Source of the DNA: Pollenia angustigena
Lineage: Eukaryota > Arthropoda > Insecta > Diptera > Polleniidae
NCBI GenBank assembly: GCA_930367215.1
Contig: OV884060.1
Coordinates: forward strand, 99,348,151-99,412,150
Direction of reading: 5' to 3'
Length of the DNA: 64,000 nt
Shown: piece by piece, positions 52,769 to 63,321 of the stretch
Layout: the number at the start of each line of letters is the position of its first letter
How positions within the stretch are numbered: the first letter of the stretch is position 1
Notes under the pieces: generated by a model
Databases searched by the model: none
What the model saw: the letters and a program-made list of their open reading frames with translations, nothing else
What the model was told of the DNA's origin: nothing
Translations under genes and position numbers: made by a program

Positions 52769-54491
52769 ATGTACCACACAAGTGCCCAAGATATTGATGA
52801 AGAGATTGATATTGATGAAGATCCTTTCCATGAATCTGATGTTGATGACTCAGATTTTGTCCCGGAGACGGATTCCGAGCTTAACACCACTACGCAGGAA
52901 ATGGCTAAAGATATTGAGTCCAATGTAAGTAATTGGGATTTCACCGAAATTGATGAAACCCAACTATTCGAACTTCCAACCACATCAGCAGTTAAAAATA
53001 AGAACAGGCGTAACAAAAACTTAGGAAAAGAATATGTCACCAATAAAAGGAAAATCACCCCAGCTAAAAAAATTAGAGCATTTTCAAAATGCAGAAAGTT
53101 GTGAAATACTCACCTAAATTTTGAGGAGCAAAAGATGTTGAATTTAAGAAAACGCATACAATAAATAACGTTGGAAATCGACAATATAATTATTTGTATA
53201 ATTGTGAAATTAACGGTCAAAGGAGAAGAGTATATAAACAAAGTTTTATGAAAGTATATGCCGAAACTTCTCAAAGTATTAAACTGTTACTAAGTGTAAA
53301 GTTAAAGAAAGCTCCGTTGAAATTGTTCAGTGCGATAAAAGAGGAAAACATTTTCTACTACACAAACTGTCGACGGAAATAGTTTTCCGAAATATGTGAG
53401 CCATTACAGCCGTCGTCATACAAAACAACTATATCTTCAGTGTAATTTAAGCACGGCAGAATTATACAGATTATACACAAACAAATTTTCTCAACCTGTT
53501 TCGTTTCCAACGTATCGATAAATATTTCAGAAACTGGACATTAAGTTTAAAATGCCGCATATTGATGTATACAACAAGAGTGAGACTTTATGAATAGATA
53601 TAAAAAATGCATTAACTGGGAATGAAAAAGCAATGCCAACACCACACTTTAATGCGGAAATATTCTTCTACAAACGACCACTGTGGACATTTAATTTTAC
53701 GATTTATGACAGAGCAACAAACAGAGCGAATTGTTATATATGGAATGATACCATTGCAAAGCGTGGTATTATAAATTGCCGATACATGTGAAGCATGTTA
53801 TTTTGTACAGCGACTCCTTTCCAGGGCAAAACCAGAATCTTATATTTCCGCCATGTTTGAAAAGGTTTTAGAAGATTATCAAACTATAGAATTAATTGAT
53901 CACAAGTTTCTGGTTGTTGGACACACGCATATGGAATGTGACACGGTTCATTCCCAAATAGAAAAAAAGAATTCCATACATCACCCACATGACTGGGCTA
54001 CTTTAATAGCAATTACAAATACAATGCAATCGAGATGGTTTAAGATCAATACTTCGACTTTAGTAGCCTATTAAAGAACAAATACACGTGGAGAAATACT
54101 AATACATTAGGTGCGTGTAACACTACTTATGTTTGTATATTTCTAGTATAATTTTTATTTGTTGTTTTGAAAAGGTGACACATTTGAATGGAAGCTAATA
54201 CGTTGGACGCAATATGAGAAATCTAAGTCGGGAATTTTACAGTACAAGCTATCTTTACAGCCGGACGAGGACTTCAAGGAACTAGACATAACACAGCGGC
54301 GACGGAAAATAACAAATCTCGAATTTAATAAATGTTATTCTGCTCCTTTGTTAATATCTTCTAATAAAAAACGTGATTTGCAGTCCGTTCTGCCATTTAT
54401 AAATGCAGAGTTTCATAATTTTTACAATAACTTGCACGTTGAAGGTGAAGTACAATTGGAAGATGATTGGGATATTGACGAATATGGTTAG
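52769..54491 (+). pseudogene. Transposase-like gene of the GQN / GHTHMECD family (broken)
   Basis: Pieces in order: an acidic N-terminus (DIDEEIDIDEDPFHESDVDD), a basic patch (NKNRRNKNLGKEYVTNKRK), NGQRRRVYKQSFMKVYAETS, VSHYSRRHTKQLYLQCNLST, FFYKRPLWTFNFTIYDRATN followed by NCYIWNDTIAKRG, ILYSDSFPGQNQNL, IDHKFLVVGHTHMECDTVHS with HPHDWATLIAITN, and a C-terminus with FEWKLIRWTQYEKSKSG and SVLPFINAEFHNFYNNL. I know this arrangement (YSD.C.GQN.N then DHKFL..GHT.MECD..H..IE) from large arthropod families that look like transposases, close to what is annotated as DUF7869-type; the family name is uncertain. Frameshifts near 53,104, 53,770 and 53,850, stops near 53,535 and 53,590, and a possible intron near 54,105-54,170. 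Terminal repeats not found. Confidence 0.7.
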
Positions 54492-55131
54492 CTGTAGAGT
54501 GAATTAGTCTTTATTTCTTCTGAATTATTATAAAAATTAAAGCAATTTAATATAAATGTGAACTTCAATATAATAAAATATATGAACTACTTCTTATTTG
54601 CATTTTTAATTCAACTAATTCCAACTTTTCCTTTTCATACCTAAAAATACATGTAACACTACGTGACAATTTTTTGACCAAATGAATTTGACACCTAATC
54701 TTTATGTAAAATTTTCCGCTGAATTTCCAAAATAACCGTTATTTGTGTTTTTAAAAAAGATGCTGTGACTGAAATGCAAATATCTTCAAAAATTTCAAAC
54801 AGATTATGTATTTCTTTTTTTTTTAGTAAAAGGTTATAAAATTTCTAAAATAACCATGGGTCGTTTGTAAACATTGGTCAAGAAATGACAGAGTTACAGT
54901 GGACAAAATTTTAAAATTTATGAAAAATTTTATGATTTTTTGCAATTTTGTTCTTTTTAAGTTATTTTTTTTTTAAATGAAACAACTGAAAAGTTTATTG
55001 TTTTATTACATGGGACATTAGTTTATTTTGATACGAACATTTTGTGCCCCATAGGATCTAGATCGGTGCAAAAATGGCAAAGTTACAGTAGATTAATTCA
55101 ATTATCCCACTTTGAGATTTTTATAAAAACA
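54492..55131. other. 3' flank of the transposase-like gene, non-coding
   Basis: TATAATAAAATAT near 54,570 could serve as a poly-A signal. TGTAACACTAC occurs at 54,117 and 54,651. Nothing else recognised. Confidence 0.4.
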
Positions 55132-55155
55132 AAAAAAAAAAAAAAAAAAAAAAAA
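55132..55155 (+). repeat. 24-bp A-run
   Basis: Followed by CAGAACAGAACAG. It could be a retroposon tail, but no element body is recognisable to its left. Confidence 0.7.
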
Positions 55156-55499
55156 CAGAACAGAACAGTAAATATACAAAGCTAATGGTAGTAACAACTA
55201 ATATGTAAAATGGCTTAAAACTGAAGTCGCGATCGAACTGTCATGATAGATAGACGTATAGCGGTGTTTAAATTTCTTTATCGTTTATTCTTTGTCAATT
55301 TTTTTTACACATTTATTTTTTTGTGTAAAATTTTTTGTTAATAAATTCCAAGAAAAATAGACTCTAAATCAAAAACCAAACCTTATTTAATGATGAGTGA
55401 GCATAATGCTCTGCACTCATCAAAAATCAATGACAAAAATAATACAAATAACGTGTCTATTGAGGCAACAACAATAGACAATTTAAGAAAAAGAAAAAA
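55156..55499. other. Non-coding spacer before the tandem array
   Basis: AT-rich, no frame or repeat of note. Confidence 0.4.
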
Positions 55500-57296
55500 T
55501 TTTTAATATTTTTAATTAGGCTTAAGTTCATGAAATTTAATTTTTATTAAATTATTTTTGTGAAGAAAGGAATTTTACAACATGAAAATTAATTAAAATT
55601 GTTATTGATAATCTTTCATTCTTGACGTGGCTCGGGCTCGAACCCTGGCCGGCAGGTTACCATGACATGTTTCGATCGCAACCACTCGATCTCCTCAGAT
55701 GGATTTGCCGTCTTACACTCGCAGCCATCGACGACTGCTGACGTCACTAGTCAAACATCAATCCTTAAACCAAATTGTATTTTAACATTTGGTAGATCGA
55801 AATTTGCTTTCCTGAATGATTATCCACTTTAATTGACTTTACATGTTTTTTCCTTTACTTCTGTTTTTTCGTACTTTCGTCAAGAATTTTTCTTGAAGTC
55901 CAAGTACATTTTTTGTTTTTTCACTTTGTCTTTCTCTTTTCTGTTGACCTTTTTCAGCACAACTTGAAGGACAAATGTACACATAGAGCTCGTGCCTTAG
56001 CTTTAACAATAATTAGTATTGTGGTTATTTTGTTGAACTATTTATGGTTTTTAATCCAAATTTTTAATATTTTTAATTAGGCTTAAGTTCATGAAATTTA
56101 ATTTTTATTAAATTATTTTTGTGAAGAAAGGAATTTTACAACATGAAAATTAATTAAAATTGTTATTGATAATCTTTCATTCTTGACGTGGCTCGGGCTC
56201 GAACCCTGGCCGGCAGGTTACCATGACATGTTTCGATCGCAACCACTCGATCTCCTCAGATGGATTTGCCGTCTTACACTCGCAGCCATCGACGACTGCT
56301 GACGTCACTAGTCAAACATCAATCCTTAAACCAAATTGTATTTTAACATTTGGTAGATCGAAATTTGCTTTCCTGAATGATTATCCACTTTAATTGACTT
56401 TACATGTTTTTTCCTTTACTTCTGTTTTTTCGTACTTTCGTCAAGAATTTTTCTTGAAGTCCAAGTACATTTTTTGTTTTTTTACTTTGTCTTTCTCTTT
56501 TTCTGTTGACCTTTTTCAGCACAACTTGAAGGACAAATGTACACATAGAGCTCGTGCCTTAGCTTTAACAATAATTAGTATTGTGGTTATTTTGTTGAAC
56601 TATTTATGGTTTTTAATCTAAATTTTTAATATTTTTAATTAGGCTTAAGTTCATGAAATTTAATTTTTATTAAATTATTTTTGTGAAGAAAGGAATTTTA
56701 CAACATGAAAATTAATTAAAATTGTTATTGATAATCTTTCATTCTTGACGTGGCTCGGGCTCGAACCCTGGCCGGCAGGTTACCATGACATGTTTCGATC
56801 GCAACCACTCGATCTCCTCAGATGGATTTGCCGTCTTACACTCGCAGCCATCGACGACTGCTGACGTCACTAGTCAAACATCAATCCTTAAACCAAATTG
56901 TATTTTAACATTTGGTAGATCGAAATTTGCTTTCCTGAATGATTATCCACTTTAATTGACTTTACATGTTTTTTCCTTTACTTCTGTTTTTTCGTACTTT
57001 CGTCAAGAATTTTTCTTGAAGTCCAAGTACATTTTTTGTTTTTTCACTTTGTCTTTCTCTTTTCTGTTGACCTTTTTCAGCACAACTTGAAGGACAAATG
57101 TACACATAGAGCTCGTGCCTTAGCTTTAACAATAATTAGTATTGTGGTTATTTTGTTGAACTATTTATGGTTTTTAATCCAAATTTTTAATATTTTTAAT
57201 TAGGCTTAAGTTCATGAAATTTAATTTTTATTAAATTATTTTTGTGAAGAAAGGAATTTTACAACATGAAAATTAATTAAAATTGTTATTGATAAT
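55500..57296. repeat. 561-bp tandem array, three full units plus a partial one
   Basis: The boundary TTTTTAATATTTTTAATTAG lies at 55,500, 56,061, 56,623 and 57,184 (spacing 561-562 bp). Units are almost identical; differences are single bases or length changes in T-runs. Each holds a conserved GC-richer block (about 55,620-55,740 in unit 1) with tRNA-like promoter boxes, and a TTTCAGCACAACTTGAAGG stretch. The last partial unit passes into an inverted piece at 57,297. Confidence 0.95.
55624..55700 (-). other. tRNA-like Pol III promoter block in unit 1
   Basis: On the minus strand AGATCGAGTGGTTG resembles a tRNA A box within a perfect small hairpin (GATC, 10-nt loop, GATC), and GGTTCGAGCCC (55,634-55,644) fits a B box, 37 bp further on. 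A full tRNA cloverleaf does not fold: the T stem has only about two good pairs. It is best read as a tRNA-derived head, as in SINEs. Repeated at 56,185-56,261 and 56,747-56,823 (minus) and inverted at about 57,370-57,446 (plus). Confidence 0.5.
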
Positions 57297-57624
57297 TGGT
57301 TTAAGGATTGATGTTTGACTAGTGACGTCAGCAGTCGTCGATGGCTGCGAGTGTAAGACGGCAAATCCATCTGAGGAGATCGAGTGGTTGCGATCGAAAC
57401 ATGTCATGGTAACCTGCCGGCCAGGGTTCGAGCCCGAGCCACGTCAAGAATGAAAGATTATCAATAACAATTTTAATTAATTTTCATGTTGTAAAATTCC
57501 TTTCTTCACAAAAATAATTTAATAAAAATTAAAAATCATGAACTTAAGCCTAATTAAAAATATTAAAAATTTGGATTAAAAACCATAAATAGTTCAACAA
57601 AATAACCACAATACTAATTAAAAA
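57297..57624. repeat. Inverted partial copy of the 561-bp unit
   Basis: TTGGTTTAAGGATTGATGTT through CCACAATACTAATTA is the reverse complement of the unit, so the array ends in a head-to-head junction. It places the tRNA-like block on the plus strand, about 200 bp before the Jockey-clade element. Confidence 0.92.
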
Positions 57625-57650
57625 GAAAAAATGTTACAACACTAGAATCA

Positions 57651-58837
57651 GTGGCTAAACATTTAAAAAATAACTACTGGGCACTGCTTGCCGATGGTAA
57701 AAATTTTGATAATGAAATAATACAAAAATTTAAAAAACATGTGCAAGGGAGAGAAGATCCCACAACATCAAAAAATGCGATTGATATTAATTCTCCTATT
57801 GGGGAAAACAACAACAATATTAATACCAACAATATATATACCAACAATGCAAACTCAACAGAAGTTAATCAAAACAAAAATAAAAAACACCACCGTTGTA
57901 TGTGGTTGATGTAGACCCAAACGCTCTTATAGAATTCGTGAAAAATGGATTACATATAAATGAGTTTAAGATAAGAGAATTTAGTAATAATAAAATTCAA
58001 ATACTAACCTCATGCATAGAGGACTACTCCAAAATAAGAGCATATTTGATTGAGGCGAAAACGAAGTTTTACACCTTTACACCAAAAAATTTAAAAAATA
58101 AAACTTTTTTGCTAAAGGGCTTAACTGCCAATATGAATACTACAAAAATTCTAACTGAGTTAAAAAAATTCGAAAATGATAATCTAAAATTCATCAAAGT
58201 AAGTCCCTTTACAACTAAAAGGACTGATGCTAACGGGTATAATCTACCAATTTATATGGTTCAAATAGGTGGTGGTTGTAAAATTAATGAGCTTAAAGCA
58301 ATTAAGGGGCTTTTATATCGCTGTATCCGCTGAGACGGTCTTAGAAAAGCTGAAATAACACAATGCAGAAATTGCCAAAGCTTTCAACACAGCGCATCAA
58401 ATTGCTACCTACCAAGTAGATGTGTTAAATGTAAATATAACCACAAAATCGGAGAATGTTCCCTTAATGAAGTTCCTGAAAACGAAAGGCAGAAACTTTT
58501 TTGTGTGCTATGCAATAACTACGGGCATCCGGCTTCGTACAAAGGTTGTCCGAAATATAAGGAACTACAGCTAAAGCTACGTGCTAAAAAACAATTATTA
58601 ACCGATAAAAGAATTAGAAATTCCCCAATTACTGTTAATGATAGTTTAAGCTATGCTAATATGGTAAAAAATCAGTTTACGCCACAAAGTGGTAATACAA
58701 ATAATGCAATTAATAGTATTTTAGAACAACTAAATAACTCTGTACAAGCCTTGGCTAATCAATTGGTTAATTTAAACAAACAATTACAATTGCAATCATC
58801 TAGAATAGACACACTATTCTCTATGATTGAAGGTTAA
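57651..58837 (+). pseudogene. Jockey-type ORF1 (Gag-like, three zinc knuckles)
   Basis: The first frame (57,651-57,914) has an N-rich linker; the main frame begins about 57,896 with LYVVDVDPNALIEFVKNGLH, the RRM-like region before the knuckles (PPIYV in relatives), and has one TGA stop at 58,331-58,333. Then come CRNCQSFQHSASNC, RCVKCKYNHKIGEC and CVLCNNYGHPASYKGC, the arrangement usual for Jockey ORF1, and a Q-rich C-terminal helix (LEQLNNSVQALANQLVNLNK). It would package element RNA. One frameshift and one stop. Confidence 0.9.
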
Positions 58838-58856
58838 ATTTGTTTTCTCATAATAG

Positions 58857-59560
58857 CTGAAACAATTGCAAAAGAAATTAATGTTATCCAAATAAATGTT
58901 AACTCCTTAATTCAATTAAGTAGAAGATATAATCTTAGTGAATTCTTAAATACGCATAATCCAGACTTAGTTTTAATTAATGAAACGAAACTTAACTCGA
59001 AACATAAATTGAATTTTGAAAATTATTCTCTTATACGTAATGATAGAAAAGATGCTAAAATGGGGGGAGGGACAGCGATTCTAGTTAGAAAAGGTATAAA
59101 ATTTAGCTATTTCAATAACAGAAACAATGCCTTATTTAGGCACTTGGAAACAACTGTTATAAAAATACCATTATTTCCAAATAAGATGCTTTTCGTTATC
59201 TCAGCCTATTATCCCTCAGGAAATAACTGTGGTTTCTTTAAATTGGAACTCTTAAAACTTTTTCAATCACTAAATCTGGAAAGTATGGAAAATTACTTTA
59301 TCATGGCTGGAGACCTAAATGGAAAGCACACTAGTTGGAAAAATTCAATTTCAAATACTAAAGGCAATCATTTGAAAGAATGGATTGATGAAAACTAAAT
59401 AAGATATAGATGCAAACTATATGCGACATGTACACCCTCATATCCAAGGTGTAGATCGTTTTTAGAAGTATGTATAATTGATTCAAGACTGGCAATTCAT
59501 AAGGCCAATGATTCCATAACTTGACTATGACAGCGACCACAACGCTATTAAAATTAAAAT
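58857..59560 (+). pseudogene. Jockey-type ORF2 endonuclease
   Basis: Reads VIQINVNSLIQLSRR, DLVLINETKL (catalytic Glu block), GGGTAILVRKGI, FVISAYYPSG, FIMAGDLNGKHTSW (GDLN.KH.W, typical of Jockey), and DYDSDHNAI. Stops at 59,396-59,398 and near 59,524 and a one-base shift separate the last block from the rest. The SDH block is in the same frame as the reverse transcriptase that follows. Confidence 0.9.
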
Positions 59561-60777
59561 ATTAGGGGTTGAAAATGATCACCCAATCACATTCTTCATC
59601 GAATCTCATAAAACTAAATTAAATTTTAGGAAAACAAATTGGAATAAATTCCAAAATTTTTTAATAAGAGAGACGAATGAGAATTTCATAATACCGGGTG
59701 ACAGAAACTTGAGTAATACGGAAATAGACTTTTATTTACGTGAATTGAATGACTATATTATAAGAGCCATGGATATGTCAATCCCGAGGTATAAGTCACA
59801 TGATTCAACTCAAAAATTCACCAATTCGATTATTAGGAAACTTCAGTCAGAAAAAAGTAAAATTGTGACCTTGTTAAAACGAGTTAATAGATTAGAAGCC
59901 TTTTTAACACAAACTGAACTTAATGTACTTAAAGCGAAACTAAAACTAATTAAAAAACTTTTGAACGATAATTTTGCGATTTCCGTAAACAAGCATTTTC
60001 GGGACAAACTTAGGAAAATTAGTCCAAGAGACAGCTCTAACATGTTTAATGAAGTCAAGAAGCAGTTCAAAATGAAACAGCTTTCTGCGTTAAATGTTCT
60101 CAGAATTCCTTTTGAAGATGAAAGATTATTAAGGAACGCTGGTATTGACCCTATAGATTTAGAAAAAGAAAATTGCAATAATAATTACTTAATTACCGAA
60201 GAAGTACAAAAGTTAAATACAATTGGTGCATTTCTGGAATCGGTTCATTCTTTTAAGGAGATTGATCCAGATAACAATGTACATATAGAAGTAAATCATT
60301 GTTTCACTGAATTTTTAGAAGAGAAAAATCGGTACGAATGCAATGGCTCAACCATAACGACATTTTCAGCATCGAAAAGGGCAGACGATTTAAAAGAATC
60401 TCAGCTCGATAATTTTTTTATACCTAAAGATAAAGTTTTATCAATTTTTAAAAAGCTAAGGCCAAAACTATCAGCTGGAGTTGATAATATACCCAACATG
60501 ATTCTGCGTAATATACCAGAAAATTTAATGTTTAAGTATGGAATACTTTTTAATAACATGTTGAATAATGCTTACTTTCCTCGTGCTTGGAAGCAAGCGA
60601 AGGTGATAATTTTACCTAAAAAGGATAAAGATACAAGCAATCCGAAAAATCTTCGAGCTATTAGCTTGCTTCCAAACATCAGTAAAGTATTTGAAGTCTG
60701 TATCAATATTAACATTGTAAAGTTTTGCGAGGACAGAAACATAGTTAGTGAAAGACAATTCGGCTTCAAGTATAAAC
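59560..60777 (+). pseudogene. Jockey-type reverse transcriptase, first half
   Basis: Open frame with the linker helical region, then LRPKLSAGVDNIPNMILRN, FPRAWKQAKVIILPKKDKD and LRAISLLPNISKVFE, ending in NIVSERQFGFK where the hAT element begins. These are the fingers-side blocks before the catalytic Asp. No stops from about 59,560 to the insertion point. Confidence 0.92.
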
Positions 60778-61751
60778 TAAAGAGATGCACAAGCACAAGA
60801 AATATTGCTTACAAGCAATTTCATTGAATTTAGATAGTGTGTGTTTATTACTCTCTCATTACAAAACACATACTTCCAAAAACAATTGTTTTGTTTTACG
60901 ATCAAAATATAGAAGAATAGAACAAAACTGCACTAGAACAATGCTGAACTAAAATAAAGCTGAATTAGAACAAAGATGAAGTAGAACATTAAAACAGAAA
61001 TAGAACATTTCAAGCATGTTTGAATGTTTTGATTGTAAAAACATATACCAAAGAGAATTGCAAAGTGAGAAACATTTTCGTTTTGTAATGAATATGAAAA
61101 AGCTTAAAAAAGTTTATATGTAATATTAATTTTTATTTACAAAAATTTATTGTTTATTATTTACATACATATAAAGGTACTTAGGTCTAATATTTAAATA
61201 AAATTAAGAAGAATTCATTATTTTCATAGATATAAAAAATAAAATCTAATGGTGTGTTTCACAATTTTTTGGGAAAATTGATAGCAACAAAATATTAATA
61301 ATTATTTAACTAGAATTAGAAATATTGGTTAAATAAACGTTTAAAGTTTTATATAAAAATAAAACAAGACCTCAAGCTTGATAATTTAGTTATACATAAT
61401 ATAATAATAAAGGTCGACTAAAATAAAATATATGTAGGTACATTTAGGAAATAATTCAAAAATATCAATTTTTTTATTTTTTTTAATGTTCTAGTGCACT
61501 CGATGCTTTTACTATAATTTACCGTTTCTTTATTTCATTGTCTGTTTTTGTGTTGATATTCTGTTTGTTTTGATAATACAAGCACTAACAAAGCAGAGGA
61601 GAAAAACTTTTTAAGTTATGCTTGTTTTGTTTTGGTGGAAGTAATGTGTTGTTATGTTTGTTTTGCTATGTATGTTTACAGTGAAATAATATAATTGATA
61701 GTTGTGTGAAGTAGAACATAGAACATTAAGAATATTTTGCGCAGCCCTTTA
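60778..61751. mobile_element. 974-bp non-autonomous hAT element, copy 2
   Basis: Same ends and nearly the same interior as 29,388-30,355 and same orientation. GTATAAAC lies outside both ends (60,770-60,777 and 61,752-61,759), a perfect 8-bp duplication at a different target. The element plus one duplication adds 982 bp, and the reverse transcriptase frames on the two sides are the ones expected from an uninterrupted frame before insertion. Confidence 0.97.
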
Positions 61752-61759
61752 GTATAAAC

Positions 61760-63045
61760 ATTCAACGATACATGCAATTCATTTGCTTGTTTCAAATGTT
61801 CAATGGAACCTAAATAAATCGTTATATACTGGTGCCTGTTTAGTGGACTTCGAAAAAGCTTTCGATAGTATTTGGATACCAGGTCTAATATATAAATTAT
61901 TAAAATTTAAATTCCCATTACATTTTATAATCCTTCTACATAATATGTTGAATAACAAAACCTTTTCCGTACATGATGGGGAAACCGTTGGAACGAAAAG
62001 ATTCACAATTGTCAATGGGCTACAACAGGGAACCGTTAATTCCCCAATACTATTTAATTTATACCTTTTTGATATACTAGAGAAAATAGACAATATAATT
62101 GCTTTCGCAGACGACATTACTATCTTCCACGCCGATGACACAATTGAGAAAATCAATAGTGGGTTACAAAATAAGTTTTTAGCTATTGAAAAATATTCCA
62201 AAGATTGGCTTATGAAAATAAATTTGAACAAATGCGAATGTATTCTCTTCAGGCCACCAGTTGGAAAATGTAACAGCAATATAAGAAGAAACTGGAAAAC
62301 TTTTGGTATTAAGTCAAGTAATAATGTTAATATTACTGTAAAACAAACTGTTAAATTATTAGGTATTCATTTAGATAAATTTCTGTACTTTAACAACCAT
62401 ATAACCCAACAACTTATAAAGGCAAGAAAAGCATTTTTCATGTATAAAAAATTATTTTTTTCTAAATATATACAGCCAAGGGTTAAAATTATCATGTACC
62501 AGTCTTTAATAAGACCAATTCTATCATACGGTTGCCAAATTTGGTTTAACATATCCCCTTCTTATATGGAGAAGATACGGATATTCGAAAGGAAATGCCT
62601 CAGGTGTTGCACCTCATTATACAGATCCAAGTGTAGTAATTACAAAAAATATATATCAAACCAAAGGCTCTATGAAAAGGCAGAAATATCCAGATTTGAT
62701 AATTTTATTGTTCATATTATAAGAGACCATATTGTAAACTGTGTAAATACTAACGAAAATAATCTAATCATGGCTCCCTACTATGTTTCTGGTGACTATA
62801 TTTCTGAAACATTACAAAATGGTTATGTTCCACCTGAGGCTTTCCTTTTCCTCGATAAAAATGATTTCATCCAAAATAGAGATGGTATTCCTATACTTTA
62901 TCATATTTACAGGCGAGCCAATATCAAAGCTATAAATTGTAATGAACTAACGTCTGAAAATTGTCGTTTTGACACAAGTATTTATTTTAATGATAAAAAT
63001 ATTAAACCTAATCTAAACCTTAAAAAATATTGGTGGCTTACCTAA
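61760..63045 (+). pseudogene. Jockey-type reverse transcriptase, second half and C-terminus
   Basis: An open frame (Met at 61,783) gives ACLVDFEKAFDSIW with the first catalytic Asp, VNGLQQGTVNSPILFN, and IIAFADDITIFHADD with the catalytic FADD, then KTVKLLGIHL-type and RPILSYGCQIWFN blocks. The C-terminus has GYVPPEAFLFLDKNDFIQ and ends KKYWWLT, the usual ending for Jockey-clade ORF2. The hAT insertion separates it from its first half, so no complete enzyme can be made. Confidence 0.93.
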
Positions 63046-63321
63046 TAGCTATCTTTTGTACTCGTATTTTAACCCTTGACCCTACTTTTTATCCTTACCA
63101 ATATAAAAGTAAGTTTTTTTGCTAACCTTTTTGCCAAGTTGCGAACTAGCTCTTGACGAGTACGGACGTGTATCAGTGAGTAACAAAAATACAAAAAAAA
63201 AAAAATAATATAATAAAAAAAAAAAAAAGTGAAAAAATATTTACCGTAGGTGAAAAAAAAATATTTGTAATAGGTTAAAAAAAAAAAGAACAATAACTAG
63301 TGTGCCCGAAGAGATTTGTGA
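63046..63321 (+). other. 3' end of one Jockey element and 5' leader of the next
   Basis: Two A-runs (about 63,192-63,230) and further A-rich blocks to 63,292 separate the stop codon at 63,045 from the next ORF1 start. One of these A-runs is presumably the tail of the first element. GACGAGTACGGACGTGTATC near 63,155 may be part of the second element's leader. Confidence 0.5.

Larger units (their letters stand above)
57625..63050 (+). mobile_element. Jockey-clade non-LTR retrotransposon, split by a hAT element
   Basis: ORF1 with zinc knuckles is followed by ORF2 with endonuclease and reverse transcriptase on the plus strand. The 5' end is probably truncated within ORF1, since the first residues (NNYWALLADGKNFDNE) correspond to a segment some 170 residues into the neighbouring ORF1 at 63,322. 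The reverse transcriptase is interrupted at 60,770 by a 974-bp hAT insertion. The 3' UTR after 63,045 is short. ORF1 and the start of ORF2 carry stops and shifts, but the reverse transcriptase is otherwise open. Confidence 0.92.

Noticed and set aside
52744..53058. Ser-rich minus-strand frame opposite the acidic N-terminus of the transposase-like gene
   Set aside because: It is the antisense shadow of the Asp/Glu-rich coding segment at 52,769-53,104.
55132..55155. A-run as the tail of a processed pseudogene
   Set aside because: No coding or cDNA-like sequence can be recognised to the left and no duplication could be placed.
55624..55700. A functional tRNA gene
   Set aside because: A and B boxes are plausible, but the T stem and anticodon arm do not fold, and it is embedded in a tandem repeat.
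61800..62279. Minus-strand 159-residue frame
   Set aside because: Antisense shadow of the Jockey reverse transcriptase with its FADD block.
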